From contig NZ_CP115468.1 in the NCBI RefSeq assembly GCF_028462125.1, positions 2,721,559 to 2,785,558 of the forward strand: a stretch of 64,000 nt of DNA, given 5' to 3'. The notes under the pieces are model-generated. The model did no database searches. It saw only the letters and a list, made by a program, of their open reading frames with translations, and was not told where the DNA came from. Positions 26,817 through 37,576 of this stretch are shown piece after piece. The first letter of the stretch is position 1. Each line of letters begins with the position of its first letter. Made by a program: the position numbers and the translations under genes. This stretch comes from Leptospira sp. GIMC2001. GTDB lineage: Bacteria; Spirochaetota; Leptospiria; Leptospirales; Leptospiraceae.

Positions 26817-28498
26817 TAATTGCCCCTACCTAATTTCGAGAGAGTCTGATTTTTCCAAAATATTGCCCTATCATGATTGAAATGGTGGGTTTCCTTTTTG
26901 AGGAATAGTGATAGAGCTTTATTGTATTCGCTCATTCTAAAATAAGACATTCCCGCATAAAAATACGCTTTTCCCCTGAGATCTATATCTGTTTCGTTCT
27001 GCAGATATTTATGTAGATTCGATACAGCATGTTTGTATTTTTTCTTGGCATAGGTTTCTCGCAAAATTTTATCAAGTTCTGAAAAATCACCCGAGTCAAC
27101 AATTGAGGTTAAATCATCTGGATTTTTTACAAGATTTTCCTTGTTGGTCTCAGTAGGTTTTTCAACCGTTGCAGGCTCTTCTTCAGTCTTAAATTTTGGA
27201 ACATCAGTTGGATTTGTCTTTGTTGTATTATCGTTTCCGTTCGAAGAATTATTGGCTACTTGATTCTCTTTCGGAAGTTCTGGATCGATATCACGATCAA
27301 AAATATAACGAAAATATGACGATCCCTCAACTACATTAAAATCTTCTGCGATACCTGACTTCTTTGCTGTAATTGCAAAATACAAACTCTCAACTGGCTT
27401 GATCTCTTTGATTGCTAAGTTCAGTTTTGGATGAGAAACCACACCCACTTTCAAGACTGAACCTCCTGTAAATGAGTTAACACCAGAATCAAAACTGCGA
27501 GTTGAGGCATAGATAGAATACTGCGTTGTCCCATCTGCATTGACAGGTGGATTCCATTTCAAAGTAGCTCCCTTACCTACTCTTTCATAACCAAATCCCT
27601 GCACTTGGAATCTGTTAATATCTTCAGTTGGAATTTCTGATGAGCTATTTGTATTTTCGACCGATGAAGGTTTGGTGTCTTGAACGAGTTCAGTCTGTCC
27701 GCGTTTGTCTTTGATATAGAATATTCGAACAAATGATTTTCCCTTTTCTAATGGTAAGACTTCATCCATTCCGCTTTCTTTCACGGACACGCCATAATAC
27801 AATGTTTGTGACTTTTCTAAATCTTGATCTAGATAGGTTGTTACTGGATGAGAAATTTCTGCAAGCTTATCTGCCTTCTTCATTTCATTCAAAGTAGACA
27901 TTGGAGATTGTGATCGATAGATAGAATAAACAGTCTGACCTGATATAGCATTCCAAGGCGGAACCCAATTCAGACGTATATTACTCATTTCTGCTTTTAG
28001 AAATAGAGCACCAATCGATTTGGTTTTGTCATTTTTATTAGAATTTGTGACTACTAAGGGAGATGATTTTTCAGGAGAGGATTCATCGATATCAACTGAA
28101 TCAGTAGTAAAATTTTGATTCGCAAGCAATTTAATTTTTCTTTTGCGAACATCATCCACAGATACAATCGCATAATAATAAGAACCTGGTTTCAGATTGT
28201 AATCATAAAGATTCGTTATAGAATTTTTACCACCTGTAAAAAAGCGCCCAAGTGAATCGGCTACGTAAAGTTTTTCTGGTGTATCTATAATGGAATTTGA
28301 TCTAGCGATAATGATTTCTTCTTCTTTAGCAGGTGGATCCCATACTAAGTATGCGGACTTTTTGTCCGGAAGAATACTTGCCCGCAGATTTCCAATATCT
28401 GTTCGATCTGGTTCTCGATTGAACAGACCTTCTGCGTGAATTTCTAAGCAGAAACTGAATAGAAGTACAATGGCAAATTTTGAAGAGATCGCATTCAT
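26816..28498 (-). CDS. secreted fibronectin-III-like protein with C-terminal TPR
   Basis: 560 residues. Signal peptide (about 1-22, ending IHA), then three repeats of a fibronectin-III-like module, each with the strand pattern VYSIYRSQSP / TQYSIYASTRS and a later LYYGVSVKESG / LYFAITAKKSG; a Thr/Asn/Glu-rich linker (about 410-465); and a C-terminal TPR-like segment (GKAYFYAGMSYFRMSEYNKA). Coupled to the TPR gene downstream. Likely a periplasmic or surface scaffold. Role unknown. Confidence 0.7.
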   Translation of the reverse strand: MNAISSKFAIVLLFSFCLEIHAEGLFNREPDRTDIGNLRASILPDKKSAYLVWDPPAKEEEIIIARSNSIIDTPEKLYVADSLGRFFTGGKNSITNLYDYNLKPGSYYYAIVSVDDVRKRKIKLLANQNFTTDSVDIDESSPEKSSPLVVTNSNKNDKTKSIGALFLKAEMSNIRLNWVPPWNAISGQTVYSIYRSQSPMSTLNEMKKADKLAEISHPVTTYLDQDLEKSQTLYYGVSVKESGMDEVLPLEKGKSFVRIFYIKDKRGQTELVQDTKPSSVENTNSSSEIPTEDINRFQVQGFGYERVGKGATLKWNPPVNADGTTQYSIYASTRSFDSGVNSFTGGSVLKVGVVSHPKLNLAIKEIKPVESLYFAITAKKSGIAEDFNVVEGSSYFRYIFDRDIDPELPKENQVANNSSNGNDNTTKTNPTDVPKFKTEEEPATVEKPTETNKENLVKNPDDLTSIVDSGDFSELDKILRETYAKKKYKHAVSNLHKYLQNETDIDLRGKAYFYAGMSYFRMSEYNKALSLFLKKETHHFNHDRAIFWKNQTLSKLGRGN

Positions 28499-28592
28499 CC
28501 TTTATAAATATCGGTTTTGAGAACTATCGAAATTAAATTTAGAACATGACTTTTCCTTGATTTAGATTAAAATTACATAAAATGAGACATAA

Positions 28593-29255
28593 ATGGCAGA
28601 ACTTGAATACTACGAAAATATAGAATACCAAAACTTCCTTCTATCAAGCAAACGAAGAGAGATTTGCCCTCCAGAAGCAATATTTGACAACTTCAAATTC
28701 AATGGAGTAGAAAACCTGGTAGATTTCGGAGCAGGAAAAGGGTTCTTCATTCCGGAATTCAGAAAAGTTCTATCGAAAGAAGCTTGGATCTGGGCTGCTG
28801 AATGCCAACAAGAGTTGCTGGATCATATTCTAAAAAGAAAAATCGAAGAAAATATTCCCAATCTCACACCTTTTTTTATCGAAAGGTCTGATCACCCACT
28901 TTTACCAGAATGGATTCCACAACCGGATCTCGTATTTTCTTCGTTATGCCTATCCACTTTTCCGAATCCAGGACTTGCTATGGACGGACTGATTCGTTCA
29001 ATGAGACCAGGTGGACGCCTAATCATTCTAGATTGGAACAAACATGAATACGATATTGGTCCGCGTATAAACGATAAGATTTCTCAGGACAAAATGATGT
29101 TCCTTGCAGAAGACTACAAACTCAAGATAACAAAGCATATGCGAATCAAGGAATATTTTTATATTTTGGAAGTGGTTGCTGGAGCCAATTTCGAATGGGG
29201 CTATTATGACCTAAAAGAAGAAGAGGCAGATGGCGGAATTTGGGAGAAAAGTTAG
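28593..29255 (+). CDS. class I SAM-dependent methyltransferase
   Basis: 220 residues with motif I VDFGAGKGFFIPE (about 43-55), the acidic second motif AAECQQELLD and the post-motif MRPGGRLIILDWNK. It belongs to the Methyltransf_11/25 type that methylates small molecules. Divergent from the FN3 gene with about 95 bases between; no partner downstream. Confidence 0.82.
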   Translation: MAELEYYENIEYQNFLLSSKRREICPPEAIFDNFKFNGVENLVDFGAGKGFFIPEFRKVLSKEAWIWAAECQQELLDHILKRKIEENIPNLTPFFIERSDHPLLPEWIPQPDLVFSSLCLSTFPNPGLAMDGLIRSMRPGGRLIILDWNKHEYDIGPRINDKISQDKMMFLAEDYKLKITKHMRIKEYFYILEVVAGANFEWGYYDLKEEEADGGIWEKS

Positions 29256-29525
29256 CATCCTATAAACTTCTCATAATATCCCAATACGTATTTATCACCA
29301 AACAATCATAACTTAATCCACACAAAGTTATATCTTATTCTCTCTGAAATGATCTAAGTAATAGGAATCATTCTCCTCATCACCAATCCGTCCGTTTAAG
29401 CAATCAATCCTATCAGTTAAAATTCAATCTTTTTTTAGTCATTTAATTTTTTAAGTCATTTTAATATTGACCATACGCATAACTAAGATGAGTTTACGTT
29501 GTGATCGAAGAACGTATATTAGTTT
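29256..29525. other. AT-rich gap without a gene
   Basis: 270 bases between the methyltransferase and the giant lipoprotein. No open frame of note; poly-T runs near 29430-29460 and a TTGACC hexamer at about 29467, which could be a -35 box for the lipoprotein gene, but no matching -10 is convincing. Confidence 0.3.
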
Positions 29526-29576
29526 ATGTTCTTCCAGATCAATACATTTTTGAATAATAAAATTAGAACAAAGTAT

Positions 29577-32500
29577 ATGATGAGCAAATTTTCAAACCTT
29601 ACAGAACGGATTACGATCTATTTGACAAACCCAATTGTATGGATTCGAAGCTTATTTTCATTTTTCCTATTGGGTTTATTTACTTCCAATTGTCAGCTTC
29701 CAGGATTGGAACGATTTCCCTCAGAGATGCTATTCTTAATACGAAATACTTCCAATTTTAAAATTTCCGGAGAGATTCTCAATTTAAAAGGTACAGGACT
29801 AAAAATCTCAATTTCCGTCAGTGGGTCTACTGGCAGTCTTCCAATAGAGGAATTGAATCTTGCTTCTGGCACGCAGAGATTTGTATCAAACTCTTTTTAC
29901 TCCAATCAAAATTCCTATGCTGTTGAAATATTGAGAAATCCAACCGATCCCATTCAAAATTGCGAAACTAGTGAAGGATCTGGCATCATTAACAATGCTG
30001 ATGTGAATTCAGTATTGATTAGTTGCACAGATACCAATACTGGCATCGCTCAACCGACTTTCTCACTTCCGTCAGGAGAATACCCGATTGCTCAAAATAT
30101 TACCATTGCTACAACGACTCCGGGTGCTTCGATCTATTACACTGATAATGGAACCAATCCAAATTGCTTACCCATCGCAGGGAATTTGTATACAGGGGCA
30201 ATTGCTCTGCCGCAACCCACTCTACCTTCGATCAATCTACGAGCAATCGCTTGTAAAGAAACATTGAGTTCTTCAATTTCTTCAGCTACTTACTCAATCA
30301 CAAATGGTCTGTTAGATCCTCCTTCATTGAGTATAGCACCGGGCAGCTTTGGATCCTCACAGGTTTTAACAATTTCGGCTCCTAGTTCACCGGCAGGTGT
30401 AGTTATTCACTACACAACCAACGGTGTGACTCCAGTCTGTACTGATCCAATCTATGCGGGTGCAATAAACATTGATTTCTCTCAGGTTTTGCTTGCGATC
30501 TCTTGTCTTCCGACTTATTCGAAATCTTCAGCTGTTGGAGGACTATATGAAATCATAGGAACTACGGCTCCTCCAACATTTTCTCTTCCATCCAATACCT
30601 ATTCCAATGATCAAACTCTTACACTTAGCACTTTGACGCCAGGAGCAACAATTCACTACAATCTATCAATTGGATCTGATCCAGCTGTTCCTACATGCGG
30701 TTCTAGCTTATACACGACAGGTATACCTATCACAACAAATGATACTAGAATCCGAGCCATTGCATGTTTTCCAGGTTGGGCGGATTCTCCGCCTACTATC
30801 GTTTACTCATACGGACTGCGAGTAGCAACTCCTACATTAACACCGGCAGCCGGAACATATAAATTGGATCTCACACCAACCGCTTCTTCGACAACTGTGG
30901 GGGCAACTTTGCGATACAACACAGGAGCAGATCCAAATTGTAGCACTTCCGTAACGACACCCATAGTTTTGAATTCCGAAACAGAAATTACTACGAGTTA
31001 TAGAGCTATAGGATGTAAGCCTGGATATGTGAATTCCCTTGTCGCGAATGCATCTTATACACTCACTGGAACTCTCTCAGCTCCTAACATTTCTCTTGCG
31101 AGCGGATCTTATGCTGGAGGTCAAATTGTTACAATTAGCCCACCATCCATTCCCACTTCGGGTTCCAGTATTCACTATACAACGGATGGCTCCGCTCCCA
31201 ATTGCTCAAGCCCATCGACTCCCAATCCACTATCCGTGAATTCTACTCTAACCTTGCGAGCGATTGCTTACAAAACATCGCCTGAATGGAATGCATCTGC
31301 GGAAACAGTTGAAAGTTATACTATCAATGGACAAGTCATTGCTCCAACTTTTTCCGCAAGCCCAGGCTTAGTTGGAGGAATCTATGCAAACGATCAGACA
31401 ATTACCATGTCCTCAGCAACTCCAGGTTCCGTAATTCGTTATACGATTGGTAATGGCTCACAAGCTGCTCCGACGTGCTCGACTGGTGTGTTATCTTCAT
31501 CTGTTGCGATTTCAAATAACACGAACAATACGATCAAAGCCATAGCTTGCAAACCAAGCTTTGTCGATTCAAATATTGTCGTATCTCCCACCTACACTCT
31601 GAAAGTAGCAACCCCAATTGCAGGTCTTACACCTGGAACTTATACTTCCAATCAAGCTGTCAATTTCGGTTCTGCTACTTCAGGATCAGACATTCGCTGG
31701 TCTCTTGGATCGGTACCGAATTGTGGATCATCCTCTGGCGCAGTAAATTTGGCTCAAGAATCTGGTTCTCAAAATTTGCAGGCTATTGGATGTAAACCCG
31801 GCTACGAGAATTCTAATCTTTTTTCTGGTGTTTATGAAATGAATGGTGTTGTTGCCCAACCCACAATTACAGGCCCCGCGGGATTGCTAAACCAAGTTAC
31901 AGTCGGGAAAAATCCTAACCCCGCGATCGGCTTACAGACCGCATGCTATAGATTGGACGGAGCTCCTGAGTGTTCACTTGTTGCAAATGGAGCCGTGAAC
32001 TCTAAAGGTGGCTTCTGTGCGACAGGCTCTTTTCCTTACACCATCTCCGTTCCCATTTCGGTAACTTCAAACTTTCAAGTGAGATCCTGTTCATCAGGTT
32101 GGGACAATTCCCCTATCGCTTCTCTTCCGATCACAATTACCAATACTTTAGGAGCCATTGTATTCAATCCCGATCCATCTATTGAAGCAAACAATACCTA
32201 TAACATGACCTTGAGTTCGGCAGGATCTAGCAAAATATTTTACCGAATTGATGGAACGAATCCAGATTGTTCTGGCATAGGCTCTATCGAATATACTGCT
32301 CCTATTCTTGTAAATCAGGATTCCGTCACTTATCGTGCGATTGGTTGTTCCGAACTCAAAGTCCCAACTCCCTTAGCAATTAAGACTTCTGTCATGAAGG
32401 TAGCACTTCCTGTAATCACGACGACTGCGGTCGAAGGTGCAAATAGCAATGTTGTTTTTATACAAGCGACTCAACCCACAGCAGGAGCAACCAATTACTA

Positions 32501-34184
32501 TAGAGTTGATGGGGTAAATCCCAATTGTGCGAGCTTGACTGCGCCTGGAACCAACACTTTTCCTGGGGCAGGCAAAACTTTTCCTGATGGAAGTGCAACA
32601 AATTATGATATTAGAATTCTCGGATGTCGAACGAATTTCCAGAGCTCAAATTCTATTTCGAAAAATTTTACTTTTACTACTTCAATACCTTATATCACAA
32701 CACCAATAGGAACAACAGTTCCAAATATGAGTTCTCTCAACAAGACTACCTTTTATCCTAAATCGAATTCCCCAATTTCTTGGATATGCACAAGAACAGG
32801 AGCTGTAGATCCAGCCTGTGGAGCTACTGTGAATACTTGCGCTTCTGGATCGAACCTCATCCAAAATACAAGTGGAGTTTTGTCTTTTAATATGGAATCT
32901 AGTATCACAAATCTGAAGGCAATTGCATGTAAGGTGAATTTCATCGGATCGCCAGTTGTTAGCTGGAATTATACATTAGATGAGAATAAATTGAGAATCT
33001 ATAAGACTACACAGAGTTATACTGGGAATCTAAATGTAGCGGGTATGGATGCAGCATGTGGAAGCGATATAGCGAGACCTTATCTTGGGACAGGTGGACT
33101 CACATTTGCTGGGCTTCGAATCGGATTGGGAGGTGCTGGAGATACAAGAACACTGACCAATGATTTTCCCTTGAAAGCAAGTAAGCAATATTTTCGCGAA
33201 GATGGCGTCACTTCCATTGGAAGCACAAATGCTGCAAATAATGGTTTTGTCTATCCGCTGAATAATTCTGTTTCACCCACACCGGCTAACGCTAGTGATT
33301 TTGCTTGGACTGGAATGGGACTAACCGGATCAATTTGGAATTTATCTGCAAATAATTGCAGTGGTTGGTCTAGCACAGCAAGCAATGGCGCTACTGGAAA
33401 TCCTTGGCTTTCATCAACTGATTCAACCACAGGCACTAATAAAGCTTGTAGTTCACTTGGCTCATTCTATTGCGTGGAGAGAGAAGCATCGTTAGAGCCC
33501 TACTATCGATGGAGATTTGAGAATGATTATCTGAGTTCTACAGCTAATATCAAAACAGGAACTGAGAAAAAATTTGGGAATATAATATTTGAAAAATTTC
33601 CAGAATTCAACTCAAACAACAAAGAAGGTTCACGTTCTATTCGTTTTACGGGTCCCGCAGGAATGGCCTATGATGTGGGTGGCTCAGTTGATTACGGTGC
33701 AATCAATTTGGGTTCTAAATTTTCTTTTACTTTGTGGATTCGAGTGGATGATGTTGCAGGAAGTTACGATGAAAAGTTATACACAATTCTATCCAATCAA
33801 CTTAATACCAATGGTGAAGCTTTAGGATTTTCGTTAACAGTAAATAGATGGAATAATGAGAATCGTGTTCTTCATGCACAATTTGGATCAGGTATAGTGA
33901 AGCGAACTGTGGTTTCCAATTCAAATGCGATTAGCTACGATACCTGGACTCATATTGCAGTAACAGTTGATTATACTACCGGAATCGCTAAACTTTATAA
34001 AAACGGACTTCCGCTCACACTGGCGACTGCAGACACTCTTCCCGTAAATATTCCAGGAGCACAAAGTTTTAGATTGGGGACACTGGCTGATTATTTCAAT
34101 TACAGAGGATATATGGATGATGTTCAGTATTTCACGAAGGCATTGACGGACGCAGAAGTTTTAGCAATTTACAATTCTTATTGA
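29577..34184 (+). CDS. giant lipoprotein with 11 chitobiase-like repeats, DUF1554-like and LamG domains
   Basis: About 1535 residues from the ATG at 29577; the frame is open from 29526 but the extra 17 residues are not signal-like. N-terminal hydrophobic segment ending FTSNC gives a spirochaetal lipobox. Then 11 repeats of about 90 residues resembling the chitobiase/beta-hexosaminidase C-terminal domain (TPGATIHYN...PxC...RAIACKPG), each ending in AIxC and most with a second Cys that could form a disulphide. Next a DUF1554-like domain (about 1160-1320, FAGLRIG... FYCVER) and a C-terminal LamG domain (about 1370-1550: FSFTLWIRVDD, DTWTHIAVTVDY, FRLGTLADYFNYRGYMDDV). A surface adhesin-like protein (inference). 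Confidence 0.78.
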   Translation: MMSKFSNLTERITIYLTNPIVWIRSLFSFFLLGLFTSNCQLPGLERFPSEMLFLIRNTSNFKISGEILNLKGTGLKISISVSGSTGSLPIEELNLASGTQRFVSNSFYSNQNSYAVEILRNPTDPIQNCETSEGSGIINNADVNSVLISCTDTNTGIAQPTFSLPSGEYPIAQNITIATTTPGASIYYTDNGTNPNCLPIAGNLYTGAIALPQPTLPSINLRAIACKETLSSSISSATYSITNGLLDPPSLSIAPGSFGSSQVLTISAPSSPAGVVIHYTTNGVTPVCTDPIYAGAINIDFSQVLLAISCLPTYSKSSAVGGLYEIIGTTAPPTFSLPSNTYSNDQTLTLSTLTPGATIHYNLSIGSDPAVPTCGSSLYTTGIPITTNDTRIRAIACFPGWADSPPTIVYSYGLRVATPTLTPAAGTYKLDLTPTASSTTVGATLRYNTGADPNCSTSVTTPIVLNSETEITTSYRAIGCKPGYVNSLVANASYTLTGTLSAPNISLASGSYAGGQIVTISPPSIPTSGSSIHYTTDGSAPNCSSPSTPNPLSVNSTLTLRAIAYKTSPEWNASAETVESYTINGQVIAPTFSASPGLVGGIYANDQTITMSSATPGSVIRYTIGNGSQAAPTCSTGVLSSSVAISNNTNNTIKAIACKPSFVDSNIVVSPTYTLKVATPIAGLTPGTYTSNQAVNFGSATSGSDIRWSLGSVPNCGSSSGAVNLAQESGSQNLQAIGCKPGYENSNLFSGVYEMNGVVAQPTITGPAGLLNQVTVGKNPNPAIGLQTACYRLDGAPECSLVANGAVNSKGGFCATGSFPYTISVPISVTSNFQVRSCSSGWDNSPIASLPITITNTLGAIVFNPDPSIEANNTYNMTLSSAGSSKIFYRIDGTNPDCSGIGSIEYTAPILVNQDSVTYRAIGCSELKVPTPLAIKTSVMKVALPVITTTAVEGANSNVVFIQATQPTAGATNYYRVDGVNPNCASLTAPGTNTFPGAGKTFPDGSATNYDIRILGCRTNFQSSNSISKNFTFTTSIPYITTPIGTTVPNMSSLNKTTFYPKSNSPISWICTRTGAVDPACGATVNTCASGSNLIQNTSGVLSFNMESSITNLKAIACKVNFIGSPVVSWNYTLDENKLRIYKTTQSYTGNLNVAGMDAACGSDIARPYLGTGGLTFAGLRIGLGGAGDTRTLTNDFPLKASKQYFREDGVTSIGSTNAANNGFVYPLNNSVSPTPANASDFAWTGMGLTGSIWNLSANNCSGWSSTASNGATGNPWLSSTDSTTGTNKACSSLGSFYCVEREASLEPYYRWRFENDYLSSTANIKTGTEKKFGNIIFEKFPEFNSNNKEGSRSIRFTGPAGMAYDVGGSVDYGAINLGSKFSFTLWIRVDDVAGSYDEKLYTILSNQLNTNGEALGFSLTVNRWNNENRVLHAQFGSGIVKRTVVSNSNAISYDTWTHIAVTVDYTTGIAKLYKNGLPLTLATADTLPVNIPGAQSFRLGTLADYFNYRGYMDDVQYFTKALTDAEVLAIYNSY

Positions 34185-34311
34185 ACCTCTATAGTTTAGG
34201 TAGCTAAATCATTTAGATTCGGATGTTCTCTTTAGAAAACTATTTGGAATTAATTTGATAGCACTGATTTTTTGTATTGATATAGCTTTTCAATGCAAAA
34301 ATATATAGGCT

Positions 34312-35418
34312 ATGTCCAGAATCCAATTTTTTGCAAGTCATAGAAATTCTTTACGCCAATTAAGCCCTCTCAATCTATTTCTTATTTTTGGGTTGATTTG
34401 CAACATGCAATGCGTGACAATCGATCCGCTTGCATACAAACCGTCTGATCCTCCAGAGCTAATTGGCAAATTAAAACCCAATCAAAAATTGGAGAGTGCA
34501 CGCAAAATTGCCTTAGGTAAAATTGATGGACCCGAAGGATTAGAAATCGATCGATTGGGAAATATCTATGCTGGAACCGCAAACGGAGATATTGTTCGCA
34601 TACAGGCGGGAGGCGACGATCCAGAATGGATTGCGAATACAGGAGGACGTCCCTTAGGAATCCAATTGGATGCTAAAGGCAATCTAGTCGTCTGTGACTC
34701 CTACAAAGGATTGCTATCGATTGATACAGAAGGTAAAATCGAAGTGCTCACGACAGAATCCAACGGGGTACCATTTGCATTTACAGATGACTTGGACATA
34801 GCACGCGATGGCAAAATATATTTCAGTGATGCAAGTTTTAAATTTACTCAGAAGGAATATCTATACGATCTCCTTGAATCAAGACCCTATGGGAGATTGC
34901 TCGTTTATGATCCAAAAAATAAAACAACTACGACTCTTTTGGAAAAATTGTTCTTCGCGAATGGAGTTGCACTTTCTAAGAATGAAGACTTTGTCTTGGT
35001 TAACGAAACCTATCGATACCGCATAACTAAGTATTGGCTAAAAGGATCTAAATCTGGAACATCAGAAATCTTTATAGACAATCTACCAGGATTTCCTGAT
35101 AATATCACTCGGTCAGATAATGGAGAATTCTATCTTGCACTTTTTACAAAAAGAAATTCTCAGATGGACAATATGCACCCAAGTCCCTGGAAGAAAAAGT
35201 TCACTAGTTTTCTTCCTAAATTTCTATGGCCGTCGCCTGAACCATATGGGTTTGTATTGAGACTATCGGAGAAAGGAGAAATTTTAGAATCCTATCAAGA
35301 TCCATCGGGTAAAAACATGAGAGCAATCACTCATGCGCAAAAAAAAGGAAATACTCTCTATCTTGGCAGTCTCTATTCGAATTGGATAGGAATACTTGAT
35401 ATCAAGAATCAAGAATGA
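34312..35418 (+). CDS. SMP-30/strictosidine-synthase-like lipoprotein
   Basis: 368 residues. N-terminal hydrophobic segment ending LICNMQC is a likely lipoprotein signal. The rest is a six-bladed beta-propeller of the SMP-30/gluconolactonase/strictosidine synthase group: KIDGPEGLEIDRLGNIYAGT, DDLDIARDGKIYFSDAS and FFANGVALSKNEDFVLVNET are the repeated blade signatures. Family members hydrolyse lactones or bind metal ions; the exact reaction cannot be read from the sequence. Confidence 0.8.
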   Translation: MSRIQFFASHRNSLRQLSPLNLFLIFGLICNMQCVTIDPLAYKPSDPPELIGKLKPNQKLESARKIALGKIDGPEGLEIDRLGNIYAGTANGDIVRIQAGGDDPEWIANTGGRPLGIQLDAKGNLVVCDSYKGLLSIDTEGKIEVLTTESNGVPFAFTDDLDIARDGKIYFSDASFKFTQKEYLYDLLESRPYGRLLVYDPKNKTTTTLLEKLFFANGVALSKNEDFVLVNETYRYRITKYWLKGSKSGTSEIFIDNLPGFPDNITRSDNGEFYLALFTKRNSQMDNMHPSPWKKKFTSFLPKFLWPSPEPYGFVLRLSEKGEILESYQDPSGKNMRAITHAQKKGNTLYLGSLYSNWIGILDIKNQE

Positions 35419-35440
35419 AGAATAGAAAATTGAAGTTTCA

Positions 35441-35530
35441 ATATAAATTAGTTTCAATATAAATTAGATTAGATTAAATATAAATTATATTGAATTGAAT
35501 CTGAATAATAATAATAGTATAAATTAGAAT
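35441..35530. repeat. AT-rich direct repeat TATAAATTA
   Basis: The word TATAAATTA(G) occurs four times within about 90 bases in front of the helicase gene (near 35442, 35459, 35479 and 35519), mixed with ATTAGATTAG iterations. It probably acts as an AT-rich promoter region; no defined element identified. Confidence 0.5.
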
Positions 35531-37423
35531 ATGCCCAATTACAATTCCGCAGAAGAAGAAATTCAAGACCTAATAGAAATCTATCGAGCTGAGTGCGAAG
35601 CTGAACGTCAAGACTATCTCACGAAGATGCAATCTCAGTCGATAGCTGATCGGATCAAGCTTGGAGTTAGCTTGTATCCGCTTGAGATTGAGGAAGTTTT
35701 CTTTTTTGTCGGTGATTCATGGAAAATGATTCTTAAATCTAAAAATCCAATCCAGAAATACAATAGTTTCTCGGCTGGCACACCGATTTCTGTATTTAAG
35801 GAATCCGAGAATCAACTTGGAGTCATATCTTCAATCCAAGACAATAAGGTAACAATCATTATCGACTCAGATATTCCAGAGTGGATGGAAGAAGGCAATG
35901 TCGGAATTGATATATTTTACTCTGAGAAAACTTATAAAGAAGGGGAAAAAGCTCTTTCGAGACTTCTAGAAGACAAACCCGATCGTATAAAAAAAAGAAG
36001 AGAAATTCTAGGATACATAGATACGAAGCCAAGTTTTTCTAAATGGAAAAATGCTTACAGTATTCCAGAAAATTTTAATCCATCGCAAATAAAAGCAATT
36101 CAATCCATTTGTACAACGGACGATTATTTGGTTGTTCAAGGTCCACCTGGAACTGGTAAAACATCTGTGCTTGTTGCTGCAATAAACGAACTTGTGCTTG
36201 CCGGACAGAAAGTTTTAATTTCAGCACCAACCAATGCTGCGCTAGATCTTATATTAGAAAAAGCCATCGCTCTCGGAATGAATCCGCTTCGACTCGGACA
36301 GACAAGTAGAGTATCCGACAAACTACTTCCATATAGCATGGATGCAAGCATCGAAAATCATCCAATAACAAAGCAAATCAGCAAATACAAAAAACAAGCG
36401 GACAATCTGCACAGGAAAGCAACAAGATTTCATCGAAATTTCTCTAAAGCCCATGCAGATGAGAGACGTGAAGCTTGGAGAGAATTCAATGGAATCAGAG
36501 AAACAATTCGTAACACAGAACGACAAATCGAAAATGAATTGATTAGAACTCGCAATCCAATACTTGCAACGACAGTGGCTGCAAGCCATCGCAGCCTTCA
36601 TAAAGCGACTTTCGATATATGCATACTTGATGAAGCTACACAGAGTCTGGAACCGCTTGCTTGGATTCCCATCTTGCGTGCCAATCGAGTTGTACTTGCA
36701 GGTGACGAGAATCAATTGCCGCCAACTGTTTTTACTAATGATTCTAAGCTTCTGAATACACTATTTATAAAAACCATTCAGAACTTTAAAGGAACAGACA
36801 GACTTGTATTCTTAGATACTCAGTATCGAATGGAGGAAGAGATTCTTAGCTTTTCCAATCACGAATTCTATGAAGGAAAAGTTGCAACCCATGAATCCGT
36901 TCATGTCAGAAATAAAATATTTACAGGGCTTTTTGCTAGTAGTCTTGTTTATATTGATACAGCAGGAACTGGATTTGAGGAAGAAAAATCCGAAGAATCG
37001 GAAAGCACAAGAAATCCAGGAGAAGCTGAATTTACAATCAATATAGCGAAGAAAATCTCAGAAGAATTGGAGATTGATACTCAAAAAATAGGAATTATCG
37101 CACCTTACAAAGAACAAATCTTTTGTCTGAACGAAAAAGCGCAGGCTGCGAATTTTCAATGCGATATATCAACAGTAGATTCTTTTCAAGGTAGAGAAAG
37201 AGACGTCATTATACTAAGTTTAACGAGGTCTAACGATGAGTCAGAAATTGGATTTCTCAAAGACTACCGAAGAATGAATGTATCACTCACTAGAGCGAGA
37301 AGACTGCTCGTTGTTATTGGAGACAGCAGTACTTTAAGTACGGATTCTTTCTACAATAGATTTATTGACCATGCTAAAGTTCACGGTGACTACCACAGTG
37401 CTTATGAATTTATAGAATTGTAA
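35531..37423 (+). CDS. SF1 DNA/RNA helicase, IGHMBP2-like
   Basis: 630 residues. Superfamily 1B (Upf1-like) helicase: Walker A GPPGTGKTS (about 205-213), motif Ia APTNAALD, motif II DEATQS (Asp-Glu), motif III LAGDENQLPP, motif IV LDTQYRM, motif V VDSFQGRERDVIILSLTRS and motif VI MNVSLTRARRLLVVIGD. The N-terminal region (about 60-140) carries the beta-barrel seen in IGHMBP2-type enzymes, and an Arg/Lys-rich helical insert follows motif Ia. Such enzymes unwind RNA or DNA 5' to 3'. Single gene. Confidence 0.9.
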   Translation: MPNYNSAEEEIQDLIEIYRAECEAERQDYLTKMQSQSIADRIKLGVSLYPLEIEEVFFFVGDSWKMILKSKNPIQKYNSFSAGTPISVFKESENQLGVISSIQDNKVTIIIDSDIPEWMEEGNVGIDIFYSEKTYKEGEKALSRLLEDKPDRIKKRREILGYIDTKPSFSKWKNAYSIPENFNPSQIKAIQSICTTDDYLVVQGPPGTGKTSVLVAAINELVLAGQKVLISAPTNAALDLILEKAIALGMNPLRLGQTSRVSDKLLPYSMDASIENHPITKQISKYKKQADNLHRKATRFHRNFSKAHADERREAWREFNGIRETIRNTERQIENELIRTRNPILATTVAASHRSLHKATFDICILDEATQSLEPLAWIPILRANRVVLAGDENQLPPTVFTNDSKLLNTLFIKTIQNFKGTDRLVFLDTQYRMEEEILSFSNHEFYEGKVATHESVHVRNKIFTGLFASSLVYIDTAGTGFEEEKSEESESTRNPGEAEFTINIAKKISEELEIDTQKIGIIAPYKEQIFCLNEKAQAANFQCDISTVDSFQGRERDVIILSLTRSNDESEIGFLKDYRRMNVSLTRARRLLVVIGDSSTLSTDSFYNRFIDHAKVHGDYHSAYEFIEL

Positions 37424-37497
37424 ACAGAGTTTCAAAATTCCATTTCAAAAATAATTTTTATTTCGAAAGCAAGATCAATATTCGAATTAGTTTGCGT

Positions 37498-37525
37498 TAT
37501 TCATTATAAGTTATTCATTATAAGT
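37498..37525. repeat. 14-bp perfect tandem duplication
   Basis: TTATTCATTATAAG occurs twice head to tail, followed by a further TTATA. It is in the gap between the convergent helicase and C69 genes and probably marks a simple slippage event. Confidence 0.6.
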
Positions 37526-37576
37526 TATAATATTAAAGTTAAAATGTGATAATCAAGCTAAGATGCAATATACAAA

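Noticed and set aside
35441..35530. AT-rich repeats considered as a replication origin
   Set aside because: No DnaA boxes and no origin-linked genes nearby.
37498..37525. Tandem repeat considered as a CRISPR-like or attachment site
   Set aside because: Only two contiguous copies without spacers; simple slippage explains it.
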